The translations under genes and the position numbers were made by a program. Of a stretch of DNA of 64,000 nucleotides, positions 1-12,570 are shown piece after piece. The stretch lies in contig CM063108.1 of NCBI GenBank assembly GCA_031841125.1, positions 3,916,183-3,980,182 on the forward strand, read 5' to 3'. Source of the stretch: Acanthococcus lagerstroemiae (lineage: Eukaryota; Arthropoda; Insecta; Hemiptera; Eriococcidae). A model generated the notes under the pieces. The model worked only from the letters and a program-made list of their open reading frames with translations, made no database searches and was not told the DNA's origin. Positions within the stretch are counted from its first letter, which is position 1. Every line of letters starts with the position of its first letter.

Positions 1-243
1 TATCAAGGCTGAGAATTTGAATACTAAAAATACTTGAACTTGTAAGCAGAACCGAGCATTGTGTTTTGGTTGTAAGAGGCACGGTGAGCCGAACTGTCGA
101 GTAATTAAATAAGGAACCGACAATCGGATCAACGAGGGGCTAAAGCGAAGTCTTTCGTCTACAACTGAACCAGATTTTCACAAGGGACCAAAAAAAGAGG
201 GTCATGGCCCTCTTTCTTTTTTCTAAGTTGCTCTCAGCACGAG

Positions 244-426
244 CCCTGGAATCCGCCCTTTCGAGCATTATTTCAGAGACGTCGGGGAGGCTGTTAGGGC
301 TGTCTCAGCCCTCTTCCCTTCTGGCCGAAAAACCGGCCTAGGCCGAAATCTGACGAGTTTCTACGTGGGCTCGAACCCGGGACCTCCGGATTTCGAGACC
401 AACGCGCTATATTCATTCGGCCAACC
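244..426 (-). mobile_element. tRNA-derived SINE, copy 1
   Basis: On the minus strand the head reads like a tRNA gene: a box A-like GGCCGAATG segment, then a box B GGGTTCGAGCCC inside a block ending CCTCCGG. The body carries the conserved hairpin GGCCGGTTTTTCGGCC and the tail ends in GGATTCCAGGG. Two more copies with the same order of blocks lie at 10,858-11,040 and 11,313-12,570. The box A region has an inserted AT triplet relative to the other copies (GAATGAATATAG against GAGTGGATAG), so this copy is probably transcriptionally dead. The open frame through it is accidental. Confidence 0.85.
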
Positions 427-503
427 AAGGGTGTTCCTAGGCTAGAAATGGGCACCTGTGCTTGGTATGACGTCAATCTCTGCCGAAATATTAACAAGTT
501 AGG

Positions 504-544
504 GTGGGAGGAGGAAGAGGAGGAGGAGGGGGGAGAGAGAGAGG
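504..544. repeat. GA/GGA purine-rich simple repeat
   Basis: About 40 bases of nearly pure purine, mainly GGAGGA and GAGAGA runs. Simple low-complexity tract with no gene. Confidence 0.8.
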
Positions 545-689
545 CTAACAGACAAGCTACCTCAAAAGTTAGAATTTCGAGTCTAATTTGGTACCATATC
601 TGTGTTCTTATTTTGTATCATTTTGTACCGTGGTTCACACACTGTGTGCTCAACCTTTCTGGAGGTATTGGCTAATTCCATGGAGGTCA

Positions 690-2790
690 AGTAGGAATTC
701 CCGGTCAAATTATATTGCAATGTTGTAACAAAATAAGCGCAAAATTATAAAACCGATTTCGAACTGAAATTCATACTTAGGGTTACAAAAGTCTGGAATC
801 CTTAATTTTGAGTTTTTGAATTTTTCTGGAAAGTTAAAATGTGAAAATAGAAAGTGATGTTACGAGGGGTACAATATGGGTATAATGTGAGAACACCAAT
901 AAATTTAAGAATCGGACTTTGTGGCAGTAATTTTACAGCTTCCTAAGTTGAATTATATAATTTCTCGGGAGAGAGCTCTGCATAAGTAAGAAACTTAGGG
1001 AAGACAGTACAATACCATAAAATGAGTACAAAACGGTGCCAAAAATTTTGAAGGAATTTTGACAATTTTTCCAGCTCCCCTGCCCTTCTCCCATGACTGA
1101 AATTTGTGAATACCTCTAAAAGGGGTTGAGTTCAAAACTCGGGAATTACGGTAAGAAATGTATTAAAATGACACAAATCTTACTGAAAATCGCATTCCAA
1201 ATGAATATCTTTAAAATTATGAAGTCGATTTGGGTCCAAAATTCAATCTTGAAAGGTTATACGCCACAAGGCCCCTTCTCATCCCCTGCCCCCAAGAAGT
1301 TGAAACAAATCTCGGTAATGATTAAGTGCAAAATTCGGGAATAATGGCATAAAATCTCTCTTGATGGAGCGTCTCGTGATGCACGCATGCCAAAGTGGCT
1401 CCCCAGACACCGCACCCTTGACCCCGGAAACTACCTTTCTGAGTATCGTATCAGTGATCAGAAGGATGTATTGAGGCTGCCCCGAATCCCCATTTCGCCT
1501 CTTCGCTTCGGATTCGCGCTGTTCTGCCAGGGCCACTATAGGACCATCCTACTGACCACGGCACTGCTCATCCATCATTAACTTGGAATTCGGGTGGACC
1601 ACAAACGGATGCTCTTCCTTCCTTCATCCTTCAATTCCTTGATGTAATACGTGTAGCGATGTAGGAGGGCGGTGACGGTGGGGTAAGCCTTGCCAGGGGG
1701 TCCACAGCAGCTGCAGCAGCGCTAGGATGGTACACAGTTGTTGTGTTCGGTGTGGGTCCTGCCCCGACCACTCTGTCTGCATCTTATTCTTTATGATGGT
1801 CGAGACAAAGGTCGACACCCAGTTCCATCGGCTTCCGCTCTTCAACATTTTCGGAACCAGTGTGTCCGTTGTGAGACCGCCGATCACGTCGTCGCTATCG
1901 CTTTCATGTTGCCGCCAGGATCGATCGCTGTTGTCGGCCCTCGCCTCTGTTGCCCCCAGGCCTCATGCTCGAACAGGATGTGCCAGCTGTTGTCTTCCGC
2001 CCCAATCACAGTGTGTGCACATGGGGCTTGGCGCTATCGCCATCCGATGTGAGTATGTGCCGAAGCATCCATGGCCATTTAGGACTTGGATTAAGTGAAA
2101 GTTCAGCTCTCCATGAGACCTTCCTGTCCACTGATCGAGGTCGCGTATCAGTGCTCGGGTTTACTCGCCCTTGGTCGATTGGGCGAGTGCGAGGACGGCA
2201 TAAAATGAAATAAAATGAGCATAAATCGATGACATCAATTTCGAGTTGAAATTCGCTCTTCGATGTACCATTTACGCGTATTCAATCTCCTGACTGAAAT
2301 GAATGAATACGTACCTCCAGAAGAGGATGAGATACAACATTTGGAAATGTCGGTACAGAATATTACAAAATGAAAGAATGGTTCAAAATCTGACCTAAAA
2401 TACTTCACGGCGCAGCAAGTCTTCAGTCCCCTTCCCAGCAAAATTTGTTAATTTCAAAGGTGGGAGTTGAGTACAAAATTATAGTACTAAATTTGACTTG
2501 AAATTTTAACTGTGCGGGGGTTGCATGTCTCTAGTTTCTGCACCTCTACCAAAATTTGCTAATATCTCGATAAAGGTTGAAGGAATGTCGGTACACAATG
2601 AGTACATAACTTGGTACCAAATTCAACCCGAAATACCAACTTGGGGAAGGCAACCGATATTTGCTAATATTCCTATGTGGGTAGGGGGGGGGTGAAGAAC
2701 AATATTTTATATTGACGGCACAAAATGAGTACAAAATTATGGTACCAAATTTGTCTGAAAATTCAAACTTGAGCAGAAGGGCTGGCGACA
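690..2790 (+). repeat. Degenerate tandem repeat field, interrupted by a retroelement fragment
   Basis: A phrase resembling AAAATGAGTACAAAATTAT followed by GGTACCAAATTTG and a GAAATTCxAACTT block recurs near 710-770, 1,018-1,055, 2,350-2,400, 2,465-2,510, 2,600-2,640 and 2,715-2,775. The units are roughly 110-150 bp and badly diverged. The intervening 1,380-2,190 segment is different and contains the R1-clade fragment. Open frames in this field (for example 2,546-3,088 minus) follow the repeat and show no protein family. Confidence 0.6.
1624..2110 (-). pseudogene. R1-clade non-LTR retrotransposon, 3' end of ORF2 (decayed)
   Basis: Read on the minus strand, the segment from about 2,110 to 1,900 gives a reverse-transcriptase C-terminal tail in more than one frame: a GHGCFGTY-like stretch, a CTHC zinc-knuckle start, and a WHILFEH phrase. 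From 1,887 to 1,750 it continues with LVPKMLKSGSRWNWVSTFVS, the same tail seen at 54.7 and 59.3 kb (xLxPxMLxxxxxWxxVxxFV). Frameshifts separate the blocks, so this is a dead fragment. R1-clade membership is inferred from this C-terminal pattern (HTLF/HILF followed by the ML...W..V helix); the catalytic YADD region is absent. Confidence 0.75.
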
Positions 2791-3080
2791 TGGCCAACCA
2801 AATTGTGGTCAACATTTCACGACTGTCGATCCGTGTAGATAGCAGAGAAAGAACCGTGACTCTCCTCCGATTCGGTGTCTCTTGCAAAAGCGCCCATAAA
2901 ATGAGAGTCCGATGCTCGAGATTAAAAATCAGGAGATCGTTGAACCATGTTATGGTGCCATCATTTGAACCAAATGAAGATAAGCTGGATAAAGAATTTG
3001 ACCGAACACGATACGGCTCCGAAAGTTCACAGGGGGAAAATGTAAACCGCGAAAATGATAAATGTAGTTGAAATTCGTTA

Positions 3081-4283
3081 ATCGCCATTTATTTCACTGC
3101 TTACTTTCGAGTATCTTTCCGTACCAATGCGAAGGCAAAACGTGTTTTACGGTTGCATTCCGGGAAAAGGAATAAAAAAATTTTATTCATTATTCGCGAT
3201 TACACAATTTATAATTAGAAAGTGACAAATGGATGCGGATATTTTTAGTCGGTTTTGCTTTTTCGGTTTATTGTTCTTCTAGCTGCAGTTTTTCGGAGGA
3301 GTTGGTAGGTATGTGCGTGGACACGCGATCGAACTGGCGGAGTATGGTCGTTAAACTGATTCGCGTAATTTGTCGACGATATGAAAAATTACACGTAATT
3401 CGGCAAAAGAGCTTTGAAGATAAACCGGGACTGGTCACGTCACCACATCTGGTGTAGGCATTCTGTCAATTTTGGTGAACATGTTGAGTTTTGGGACGTA
3501 CCGGTGCCACCTATCAGATATTAACCGCCGCGGCCGGTTCGTGTATTCAAGCGAGATTAATTGGTATATCAATGACCGAGTGATGCAGAAGTTGCAAACA
3601 CAAAGGAACATTATAATTTCGGAACGCGAAAAAACGGACTTCTAATTTGTAGGTAGGTTCGCCTTTTTCAAAAGAAAGGTCAAACTTTTTATTTTTTTAT
3701 TTTTAAATTATTATTATTATTTTTATCCGCGGGAAAACATTGTAATTAATGGGGCCACACGACGATCTCGATATTTTTCATCGCGGTTAGTACGGTTATA
3801 GAATTTCGTCGAGCAATGCGTGGTGAAATGATTATTTGTGTACACATTGTAGCACGGTCAAAGCCAAGGATATAAGACATTGACTTCTATTCAGATACAG
3901 GGTAATTCAAAAAGTTTGGGTACCTAAAACATAGGTAGCTTATACTATGATGAGTATTTCTCCGAGTCACATTGTAGGTCAGTTCCTTCTTTTCCTACGA
4001 TGCAAAGGACCAGCGTTATTGTAGACTTCTGATTACCCGCCATTGGTTCATCCACCCTCCAGATTATTCACCTCAAATTTATCCACCCGCCCACCGAGGT
4101 TATCCGCCTAACCGGGGTGGATACTCCGAATTCTAACTAAAATCACAATTTACATCCACTGCATTCACTTGTGTCAATATGTCGCCTACAGCATACCAGT
4201 ACTGGATTACACAATATTAGAGTGATTTAGGTCTTAGCACAGCTAATGATGATGAAGAACTGGTAGGAGAAGTGTAGTACATA
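3081..4283. other. No gene recognised
   Basis: Ordinary AT-rich DNA with an AT-pure tract near 3,690-3,725. A phrase near 3,898 (CAGGGTAATTCAAAAAGT) resembles a mariner-type end, but I find no partner. Confidence 0.5.
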
Positions 4284-4503
4284 CAAAGGGTGGTCCAAAA
4301 GTCAATACGCGACGCTTTCAATTTCCAGTCGAAAGAGACCAAAACGAGCGCGCTTGCGTACATAGTCGCCGAGCTACAGCGGTTTGAAGTTAATATGTTC
4401 GGATATCGCCTACAAACTGAACGCGTGTTGTTCAAAATGTGCGAATTTAAGATGGGTGTCTTCCGTACAGAGCGTTGCGCAATGACTTTTGGACCACTCT
4501 TTA
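4284..4503. mobile_element. Tc1/mariner-type MITE, 220 bp
   Basis: The ends are inverted repeats of about 30 bp: GGTGGTCCAAAAGTCAATAC at the left, and its near-complement ending GACTTTTGGACCACT at the right. Both ends are flanked by TA, the duplication used by Tc1/mariner transposases. The interior has no transposase. The open frame across it (4,290-4,556) is an artefact. Confidence 0.8.
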
Positions 4504-5750
4504 TACAAATTATGATGATGTGTTATCAGCCCTGGAAAAGTCACTGGCGCTTGTAGGACAACAGTCAGCTGTCACAGCTCAAGATGTCATGATCTCATGA
4601 TATTCAAAAAGTGAGAAATTACTGAAAAGTAGCTTATCATGAGGAAGCGAACAAAAATTAATTAACTTTTTCAGTTTTTTTCTCTTACAATAATGTGTTT
4701 TCCCCCTATATTGAGCGAAGAAACCAAAATATTGTTAATTTTTTAAACAATGAAGGTTTTTTGTATAGCAGAATTTCGAACCTAATGTATTTGATTAATC
4801 CCATTTTTCAATGTTTTTTGGTCAAAATTACATGTTTCCAGGTTATTCACTCTTTTCATTATCCCTGTAACCCCGATTAAGGGCGGATAATCGGAAGTCT
4901 ACTGTATCGAAAATGGGTCAAAATACCAGATTACTCGTATCATAAAAGTGTTCCTGACAAAATTATTCAACATTAAATTTCTCGTATCGAAAAATTGTTT
5001 TTAAATTTTCTTATCCGCATCACAATAGCCAAAAATAAAGAGTTTCAAAATGACCTCCTTCCAAATCACCATAGACCAGTGTGCTATTCGACAAAAAAAA
5101 AAGCAAATAGAAGAAAAAATTTCTGAGAGTTCAATTTTGGATGATAGTACTGATTAGAGTAATAAAAGTTCTCGAGAACCCGAGGGTCTCGAAGCCCCCA
5201 AGGGGCTGAAAATCCCCCTAGTCCCAGAATTTCGGGAAATATCAAAGGCAGGAAAATATTTTTCAAACAAAAATTGTTCCTCATTGACTTCTGCACAAAG
5301 AAAGTCTCCTATCATTCTTTCGTAACTGCCCTCAAAATGCCACAAATGTGGGTTAAGTATGACCTTTTATGTTCCCATACATTAATACAGGCATTATGGA
5401 AAAACCGTAGAATTTTTTCTTGTCTCATCGATTAAACTAAACATTAGGTGTACCACTCCCCCTCCCGGATCCGTTTTTTCACGTCACCATCCATCAATCC
5501 TTACAATGGTTCCTTTTCGCCTCCTCCTATCTTCAGATACCACATTTTGAAATTAGTGTTTTTCATAATCAGAAATTACATTTTTACTATAGAAACTAAC
5601 CTCAACGCGTTGGGGCACGGAAACCTTAGACACTCACACAGCCCCGTAGAGAGAGCGATTCTTAAGGCTTCAATCAGCAGGGATTGTCGAATTAAGATAT
5701 CGGCAGGACGGGGAGAAGAAGTTCAAAGTCACAGAATTTGATGTAGCCAA
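4504..5750. other. No gene recognised
   Basis: AT-rich sequence with a few short homopolymers. No splice-linked coding frames, RNA genes or repeats that I can support. Confidence 0.5.
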
Positions 5751-5754
5751 CCTG

Positions 5755-6245
5755 TAGTATTTGTAAAGGGGCGGAGGCTCAAAAAAAAATGCAATATGGA
5801 TATCATTTTATTGATTCTAATGTCCAGTGCATTCATTTGTGATAACGATTTAACCTCCCCTCATTCCAAAATTATGGCACTGGGGATTTGACAAGAGCTT
5901 AAAATTGGGGGGGGGGAAATGAAATATTCATGTATCATAGGATTCATGGGTCGCCGAATTCATTTCTAATAAATATGTGATCTCTGTTTTCATATTGTGA
6001 TATCTGGTGGGGCGGGGGCTTCAATATTCAGATAGTGCAATATGGATATCGTTTCACAGGTTTCATAGGTCACTGAACTCATTTATGGTAACAATGTAAC
6101 TCCTATTTCAAAATTTTAGCATCCGGAGGATGGGTGATTGGAATCGAAGGGTTAGCAAGTATAACATGAACGGCAGTAGCCAGGTTTTGAGGGCCGCTGA
6201 ATTCATTTTTTTAAACTAATACTAGCCCTAATTAAAAATTATGAG
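5755..6245. repeat. Degenerate tandem repeat, about 110-120 bp unit
   Basis: Successive units share a phrase like GATATCRTTTxAxxGxTTCxTxGGTC, then xxTGAATTCATTTxTxATAA, then a C/T-rich block and AAATTTTxGxATCxGGxGG. Units begin near 5,797, 5,935, 6,045 and 6,170. The same type of unit, with a 'cactgaattcattt' core, recurs at 17.3-18.1 kb and 57.96-58.2 kb. Confidence 0.55.
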
Positions 6246-6714
6246 TGTACAGTAGAGAATCCGTTATTTTCTACATTTTCGAAAATTGGGTGGGCTATAT
6301 CCCTGATCTCGTTCCTCATCGTGAAACAGTACCTATTATCACAAAGTTTCCAAACACTTTGAATTATTTAAACTCGTACCATAAATTGCTTGAGGTTTTT
6401 CGTAAGATTCACATTAGAATTTTGCTTGTATGATTTATTTTTTACTTATTTTTACTTATTTATTGAGAATTGGCCCTTCACAACAGCCTGATGGCCAATT
6501 ACAGTGGGGGGTAGTTGAATAAGACTGGAATCCAGCTGCCAGGATTAGGATTCGACAGGACATGAAATTCTGGGCATTGTGAAAAGAAGAAAAAACTTCC
6601 TAAGGATAAAATTTCAGTTTGAGAGTACGAAATCACTGAATTCATGTTTGAAGTTATTTTCTCTGAAATCCTCTTCGACAATGGTCCACCCAATACAGAT
6701 GTACTTGAAACTGT

Positions 6715-6985
6715 AACTTAGGTAAATAATTTCGAAGGTTTCACATTTCTGTTTCCTGTGGACCGACGCTGGTGAGGACTACAGTTAAAATAACCTCAAC
6801 GACAAATTTAGTGACCCCCTAAAACCTAATTATTACTTCAAGTTTCAAGTGAAGCAGCGTTAAATAATTTCGAAGCTTTCTCATTCGTAACTCCGTTGAC
6901 CATTATTGGTAGGGGTTATAATTAAAATGACGTCAAAAATTAATTCAAAGACTCCATACCCATTTTCAATATTTGTACTAAACAA
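6715..6985. repeat. Two-copy tandem duplication, about 145 bp
   Basis: The block beginning TAAATAATTTCGAAGGTTTC near 6,722 (then a GACC, GGTxxGG, TAxAGTTAAAATxACxTCAA pattern) is repeated from about 6,862 as TAAATAATTTCGAAGCTTTC with the same downstream order. Copies are diverged. No coding content. Confidence 0.6.
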
Positions 6986-6999
6986 TGATTCGTATTTGT

Positions 7000-9719
7000 A
7001 ATTTTTAGGATCTACCCTCTCAATAGAGCCCTAAAAATGGAGGTTTGGACAACGAAAAATTTAGAAACGGATTTAGCGACGAACAAACAATCGTTTTCAT
7101 GCCTCGATTCGGTTTTGTATTTTACTATTTGCTCAAAATCTAACAGGGATCATGGACCTTTGACTCAACTTTTCCTTAAAATTATCGGTAGATGCTCCAT
7201 CCCTACACTATAATTGAAAACTAATTTTTTCAACCAAACTTGTTTTGAAATTTTCGAAGCAAAATGGTTGATTTTCTCAACGGAAATTTCGTTACACATG
7301 ACCCTCCCTCAGGCGAGATCTCTCAGAATTGTTTGGATAAAAAAGGGGGAAAAAAATGGTTTGTGGGTTTTCAGACCAAAATAAAAACAAACTTAAGCAC
7401 TGAAAGCAAAACATTTCAAAAATCGTAAAATTTTAGATCACCGCACGGGAGGTAGTGTACTTTTAGAAGCAGGATCGTAGCGATCTGGAAGACCTGGAGG
7501 ATGTTTTGAAAGGGTGTCATCCCTGGCTAATAATATTGAATATTGTTTGAAAAGTCAGCTCAATAAATTTTAAAAGACAGTCAGAAAAATTAAGAAAAGA
7601 GGTTTTTTGTATTTTTGTAAATTATTAATTAATTTTTTTTTTAAAGTTTTAGCTAGAATTTCTATAATTTAGTCTGAAATTTCGCTATCTACCCCCTTCC
7701 CCTCCTAACACACCAAATAAATTAGCTAGGTGTAGTCGTGTTTAAGAATATGTGTGAATAAACCTGAACTTTATTATTTTTTAAAATTATTTTCATAATG
7801 TCCTTTTCCCTTAGAGAAATAATTTATAAGTACCTATGTAACTACACGTGCGTAGCTGTTCCACATGTAATCAGCAGACGGTTTTTGAACCTTATTCACA
7901 CATCATGTAGGCCTTCGCATCTTTGCGAGTAACGTTTTGTATGTATGAAAGAAGAAAACTGCTAAATGCCAGAGGGAACGTTCAACTTTACGAGGCTTCT
8001 GAATTTCGGTGAATGCTCTGCTATAGTCGAAAATCAAAACACACAACTGTACGGGCTGTATACGAATAGAAATTTCAAAAAAATTCAAGTAGGTATGCGG
8101 TTATTCGCATTGAAGAGCCAACTTTCGTTTTTGCAGCATTATATGTTCTCAAATGAAAGCTTAAAGGCGAACAATAGGTAAATATTTTACAGACATTCCA
8201 TCGTACATATTTGAAGCTTGATCTACCAAAACTGTGATGGGATCTAGGGCCGAGTCATCGCTCTGAGTGTAGGTCTCGGATCCTAAAGGTTTTCCCCGAC
8301 AATAAGGAAGGAAGGGATGCTGGTGGAGGGGGATTTAAAGAAATAAACCAATTTCGTAGCCTTAATAAAACCTAAGAAATGATACTGGCACTGTGATTCA
8401 TAAAATATCTAAGTGTTGATTTTCATAATAGGATCAAAGTAACATCGAAAAAAATTTAATTGGAGAAACGATTTCCATGTTATGATTCATAGAATGTTTG
8501 ACCTTTCATCTTCCACTCCTTCTGAGTTGTATCGAAATAAAAGATGGAATCAATAGCCGTAGCTTCTTCCATGAGAGAGGGGACCAACAGTAATATAGGG
8601 GGATAACATTTTAGCGATCGAAGTAGGTTAAAAAATATACCTTCGTTTGGTCATACAAGATGGCCAAAATCAATATTTTTCAATATACTATTTCATAATA
8701 TTAAATTCAATTAATTTATTAATTTTAAAAGACTCAGCTACGGGGGGGGGGGAGAGGTGAGGCAAAGCACTCTGACTCTGTTTTGCTTATGGCTCAGTTT
8801 CAATACTTGAAAATTGATATTCATATTATACTATTCGACATTTTCGAGCCTCCTTTCCTTAGATGTGTTGCCAGGTACATTAGGGTAAAACAGAAGTTAA
8901 AACAAATATAATGACCCTCAAAACCAGAGGAATTATGCACGATTACACATAATATACACAAAACTGTAAGCGATGTACCTATATTATTTATGTCCATGAA
9001 TTTTAGAATCGACTTTCTTTTTTTTAACGCTCGCGTGTTAGGGGGGTGGAAGGGGATGAAACAAGACATTATCTCAAGCCCTGTTTTGCATTAACACGGT
9101 TCTGTTTCCATCTAGCTGCTGTCAAATTCTCAAGTGATGAGGAAGGTCGAGGGAAGAACTACGAAAGAATCGTCTCGACCAACTGACGGTTTGAAAATGG
9201 ATGAATTTAGTTGTGACATGTCAATTCATGACCTTATTTCCAATTTTGTATTGATGTTCACCCTAATCCAGAACAAGACCAACAGTATTACCAATTTAGT
9301 TTTAAAAAGTGTTACGAAAATCTGTCATTTTTTTAAAAGCAAATTTGATCGTACTGAAATAAATAGCAACTTTTTGGTAGTTCTTGGTGCCTGTCTAAAT
9401 TCTTAGTTGGCACCACTTAGGGCCTTAGCTGATGACCTTTCTTGAGGGGGAAAGGAGGGGAGTAGATTACAAAAATTCCAGCCAAAATAATTGTACATTT
9501 TTTGTTAAAACTTGAAAATAAATAAATAAAATTGGTCCTCCTAATTTTGTCGACTGGCTACTGGCTACTATAATTTTCTAAGTACATACTTTCCAGACAA
9601 TATATGGGTCAAGGGGAAGGGTTGATACCCCACACCAATCTGCTTCTGAGGCAACCTAGAGCAATATAACGACGTTGGATTCTAAATTTTAGTCAGTGAG
9701 CAGTCAAAAAAAAAATTCT
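7000..9719. other. No gene recognised
   Basis: AT-rich intergenic DNA with homopolymer runs (G9 near 8,742) and no open frame with a recognisable family or splice-site support. The frames at 7,966-8,181 and 9,134-9,406 lack any detectable motif. Confidence 0.5.
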
Positions 9720-10190
9720 GAATGTCTTACAGAATTTTTAAACTTAAATACAGGTAGAAAAGTCTAGAAATAGATGGCAGGTTCGTAAATAAGTTTATAG
9801 AAGCATTACGTAGTCTTAAACATTGAACATGTCTGGATGAGTTCTTAAGAATTTCGAATAAGTCTGAAAGACTTGAAAATTCTCAGTAAAGTCTGGAATA
9901 GTCTAGAACGAATCTGGAGAGACATTATACTCGCAATTAATCCCAAATAAATCTGGAAGGTATTTCAATCTTAAATGCATTATTTGAAAGAGTTTAAAAA
10001 AAAGAGTCTTGAATGAGCTTGGAAAATCCAGTGAGAATCTCACACAGTTTCAAATCCGTTTCCATTGAATTTGAAACAGTGCTAAATAATTCAAAAAACG
10101 TCTGAGCGAGTTCGACAGATATTGAAGAATTTGAAATAGTTTCGAAGAGTTTTGGTTTTCAGTCAAGCCTAGAAGAATTTTAAGCACCGT
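9720..10190 (+). repeat. Degenerate short-period array built on AGTCTxGAA
   Basis: Phrases such as GTCTAGAA, GTCTGGATGAGT, GTCTGAAAGACTTGAAAA, GTCTGGAATAGTCTAGAA and GTTTGAAACAG follow each other every 20-40 bases. Individual units are very diverged. A larger array of the same style lies at 46.54-47.58 kb. Confidence 0.55.
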
Positions 10191-10857
10191 ACCTACTTAA
10201 AACTTCCCAAAATTTCAGATCCATGGCAGTAATTTGATTGTTAAATATTTTTATTCACCACTTTAGATTACTCAGTTATTTGATCAGTTTAAGCAACAGA
10301 TCCACAGAGGGACAAAAAGGGGCTTCAGCTTCCCTCAGTTATTAAGCTTACATTAGATATTATGGTATCCAAAAGAAAATTTCCAGCGAGCTCTTAACAG
10401 TAGAGGGATTCCTGAAAGTTGAAAAATTGTTTTCCGATATATTTTTTGTCTAAAAGTTAAGGAATTCTTTCTCCCATGGTGCCCGACTTTTTTTTTATTT
10501 TCCTAAGATAAACCTTCTCCATCAGCCACAACAAGTTCTAGGTATATTTTTGGCTCATTGTTCTAAAAGCTACAACTTCTCCCCACAATTTTTTGTTTAC
10601 AAAGCTTATAACCTCGCTCAAAATAAAATTCTAGATTCGTCATTAATCAGTTTGGCTATAATCGCTTGCTGGGGTTGCTTAAACTATACAACTCAGAAGT
10701 GAAGTTCCTCTTCGGCGGGGTTTTATTTCCTATGTACCTATTACGAATTGCGAAAGTACGGGGGCACTACCTGCAACATTTCGGTAATTTCGGGCCACCC
10801 CCACAGAATTCTTAGAATTTCAAGACCCTTTTTCTGATTTGCTCTCCACCCGAGAAT

Positions 10858-11040
10858 CCTGGAATCCGCCCTTTCGAGCTTTACTTCAAAGATGTCGGGG
10901 AAGCTGTTAGGGCTGTCTTAGCCCTCTTCCCTTCTGGCCGAAAAACCGGCCTAGGTCGAAAATTCTGGCGAGTTGATACGTGGGCTGGAACCCGGGACCT
11001 CCGGATTCCGAGATCAACGCGCTATCCACTCGGCCAACCA
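10858..11040 (-). mobile_element. tRNA-derived SINE, copy 2
   Basis: Full-length copy on the minus strand with intact box A (GGCCGAGTGGATAGCGCG) and a box B with one change (GGGTTCCAGCCC instead of GGGTTCGAGCCC). The GGCCGGTTTTTCGGCC hairpin and the GGATTCCAGG tail are conserved with copy 1. Confidence 0.85.
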
Positions 11041-11312
11041 GACCTCAATGTCAAGACCCTTAAGATTAGAGAAATTCTAAAGCCGTAAAATACTGAAAAC
11101 TTAAGAGCCTCAAATTTTTGATATTTTTAGGTTCTACAGGAATATTGAAGCTCTTAGAATTACAGAAATTTCTGAATATAGAGCTAAAGATGAACACCTG
11201 TTACTCTCTCTCTCATTGCTGCTCTACTAAACCGCTTCAAATTCAATTATCAAATCCTCCAAGACATCTTAGATTTTATTATTATAAGGATTAGGGTCCA
11301 TAGTACGGGGTC

Positions 11313-11441
11313 TAATAGGCCGAGTGGATAGCACGCTGGTCTCGGAATCCGGAGGTCTCGGGTTCGAGCCCACGTAGTAACTCGCCAGAATTTTCGACCT
11401 AGGCCGGTTTTTCGGCCAGAAGGGAAGAGGGCTAAGACAGC
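11313..11441 (+). mobile_element. tRNA-derived SINE, copy 3, 5' part (split by an LTR insertion)
   Basis: Plus-strand copy with box A (GGCCGAGTGGATAGCACG), perfect box B (GGGTTCGAGCCC) and the shared hairpin. It stops abruptly after GCTAAGACAGC and resumes at 12,516 with CCTAACAGCCTCCCCGAC, exactly where copies 1 and 2 continue. The gap is filled by the solo LTR at 11,442-12,510. Confidence 0.88.
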
Positions 11442-12510
11442 TGTGGAATAATTATTACGAGCAGAGTAAATTATTGATTATTAAATATTAATATTAATTA
11501 AAACATTAATATTTTAATAATCTCCCATTCAGGGAAAAATTATTCCAGCCAATTTAATATTCATTGCGCAGTGGAAAATTTAATAGGCCACTCTCATCAC
11601 TGCCCACAATTAAGGACAAGGAAAATTCGTTAACAGAATTTTATTGTGTAAAGCATAACAGAACTTCTTCCAGATAAATCTTCAAATGAAATTCTTCTTA
11701 TGGCAACTGTTCCTCCTATGGTCTTTGGGATTCTTCATTTTCCTGATGGCAAAATAAAATTGCCATCAGTCATAGATGTCAGATAATTACACGTAAATAA
11801 ATTGACTCTACGAAGAGCAATCAAGTCCATCGCGGACAGTAGACCACTAGGGTCAAACGAACAATTAGAGAAGCTACGAGCCTCAAGCACTGACTCTCCT
11901 CTGAGAAGCCAATTGTGTCCATCGGGGACAAGGTACCATTACAGGTAAAGCAGCCAGTTCAGGAATTGTCGAAATTCTCTTACGAGGGGCCCACGAAAAG
12001 GGCGAAGTTATTTGTCAAATTTGGAGGATCGTTTTCCTCAATAACATAACCAAGTAGGGCAGAAGACTCATGAAACGCAATTGTAACATAAATACGCCAG
12101 TTAATAAACGGATAAATAAATAACTATCTGACCTGAGAAATGGTTCTGTTGCTCGATGTCACCACCACACTCAATATAGAAACGCGCAATGTTTAACAGT
12201 CAACAATAAATTGAACTTAACGTACGAAATGCGAAAAACGAAGTGTCGGGCAAATTTACATCTCCCGAGTATTTCAGATCTTGGACCCTTGAAAAGGGGC
12301 GGAGACCACAGTAAATCTGACGTGGTCCAATTGGGGCTGCTGTAAACATGACGTGGTCCAATTGATTGGACCACGGCTCCACTCATTGCCCCAGTGTGGC
12401 CTCATCCGAGGTGAGGAAATTAATTATGGATTAATTACCATTAATTATTTATATAATAATTATTACCTGAATTTCGATTTAATCGAATCAAAAATTCACA
12501 ATTTTTGACA
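11442..12510. mobile_element. Solo LTR, 1,069 bp, nested in the SINE
   Basis: The inserted block starts TGTGGAATAATTATT and ends ATTTTTGACA (TG...CA, the LTR retrotransposon rule). It is bounded on both sides by the pentamer ACAGC (11,437-11,441 and 12,511-12,515), which occurs once in uninterrupted SINE copies, so it is a 5-bp target-site duplication. There is no internal gag/pol, primer-binding site or second LTR, so recombination between two LTRs has probably left a solo copy. Orientation is undetermined; an AATAAA-rich patch near 12,100-12,120 hints at plus. Two copies of ACGTGGTCCAATTG lie near 12,321 and 12,351. Confidence 0.85.
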
Positions 12511-12515
12511 ACAGC

Positions 12516-12570
12516 CCTAACAGCCTCCCCGACATCTCTGAGGTAATGCTCGAAAGGGCGGATTTCAGGG
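12516..12570 (+). mobile_element. tRNA-derived SINE, copy 3, 3' part
   Basis: Continuation of the SINE interrupted at 11,441: the block running from CCTAACAGCC through CTCGAAAGGGCGG to GGATTTCAGGG matches the tails of copies 1 and 2 in reverse complement. Confidence 0.85.

Noticed and set aside
2546..3088. 180-residue minus-strand frame and 119-residue plus-strand frame
   Set aside because: They overlap each other and part of the degenerate repeat field; no family, no supporting splice or promoter structure.
3898..3935. Mariner-type end CAGGGTAATTCAAAAAGT
   Set aside because: No matching inverted end within a plausible distance.
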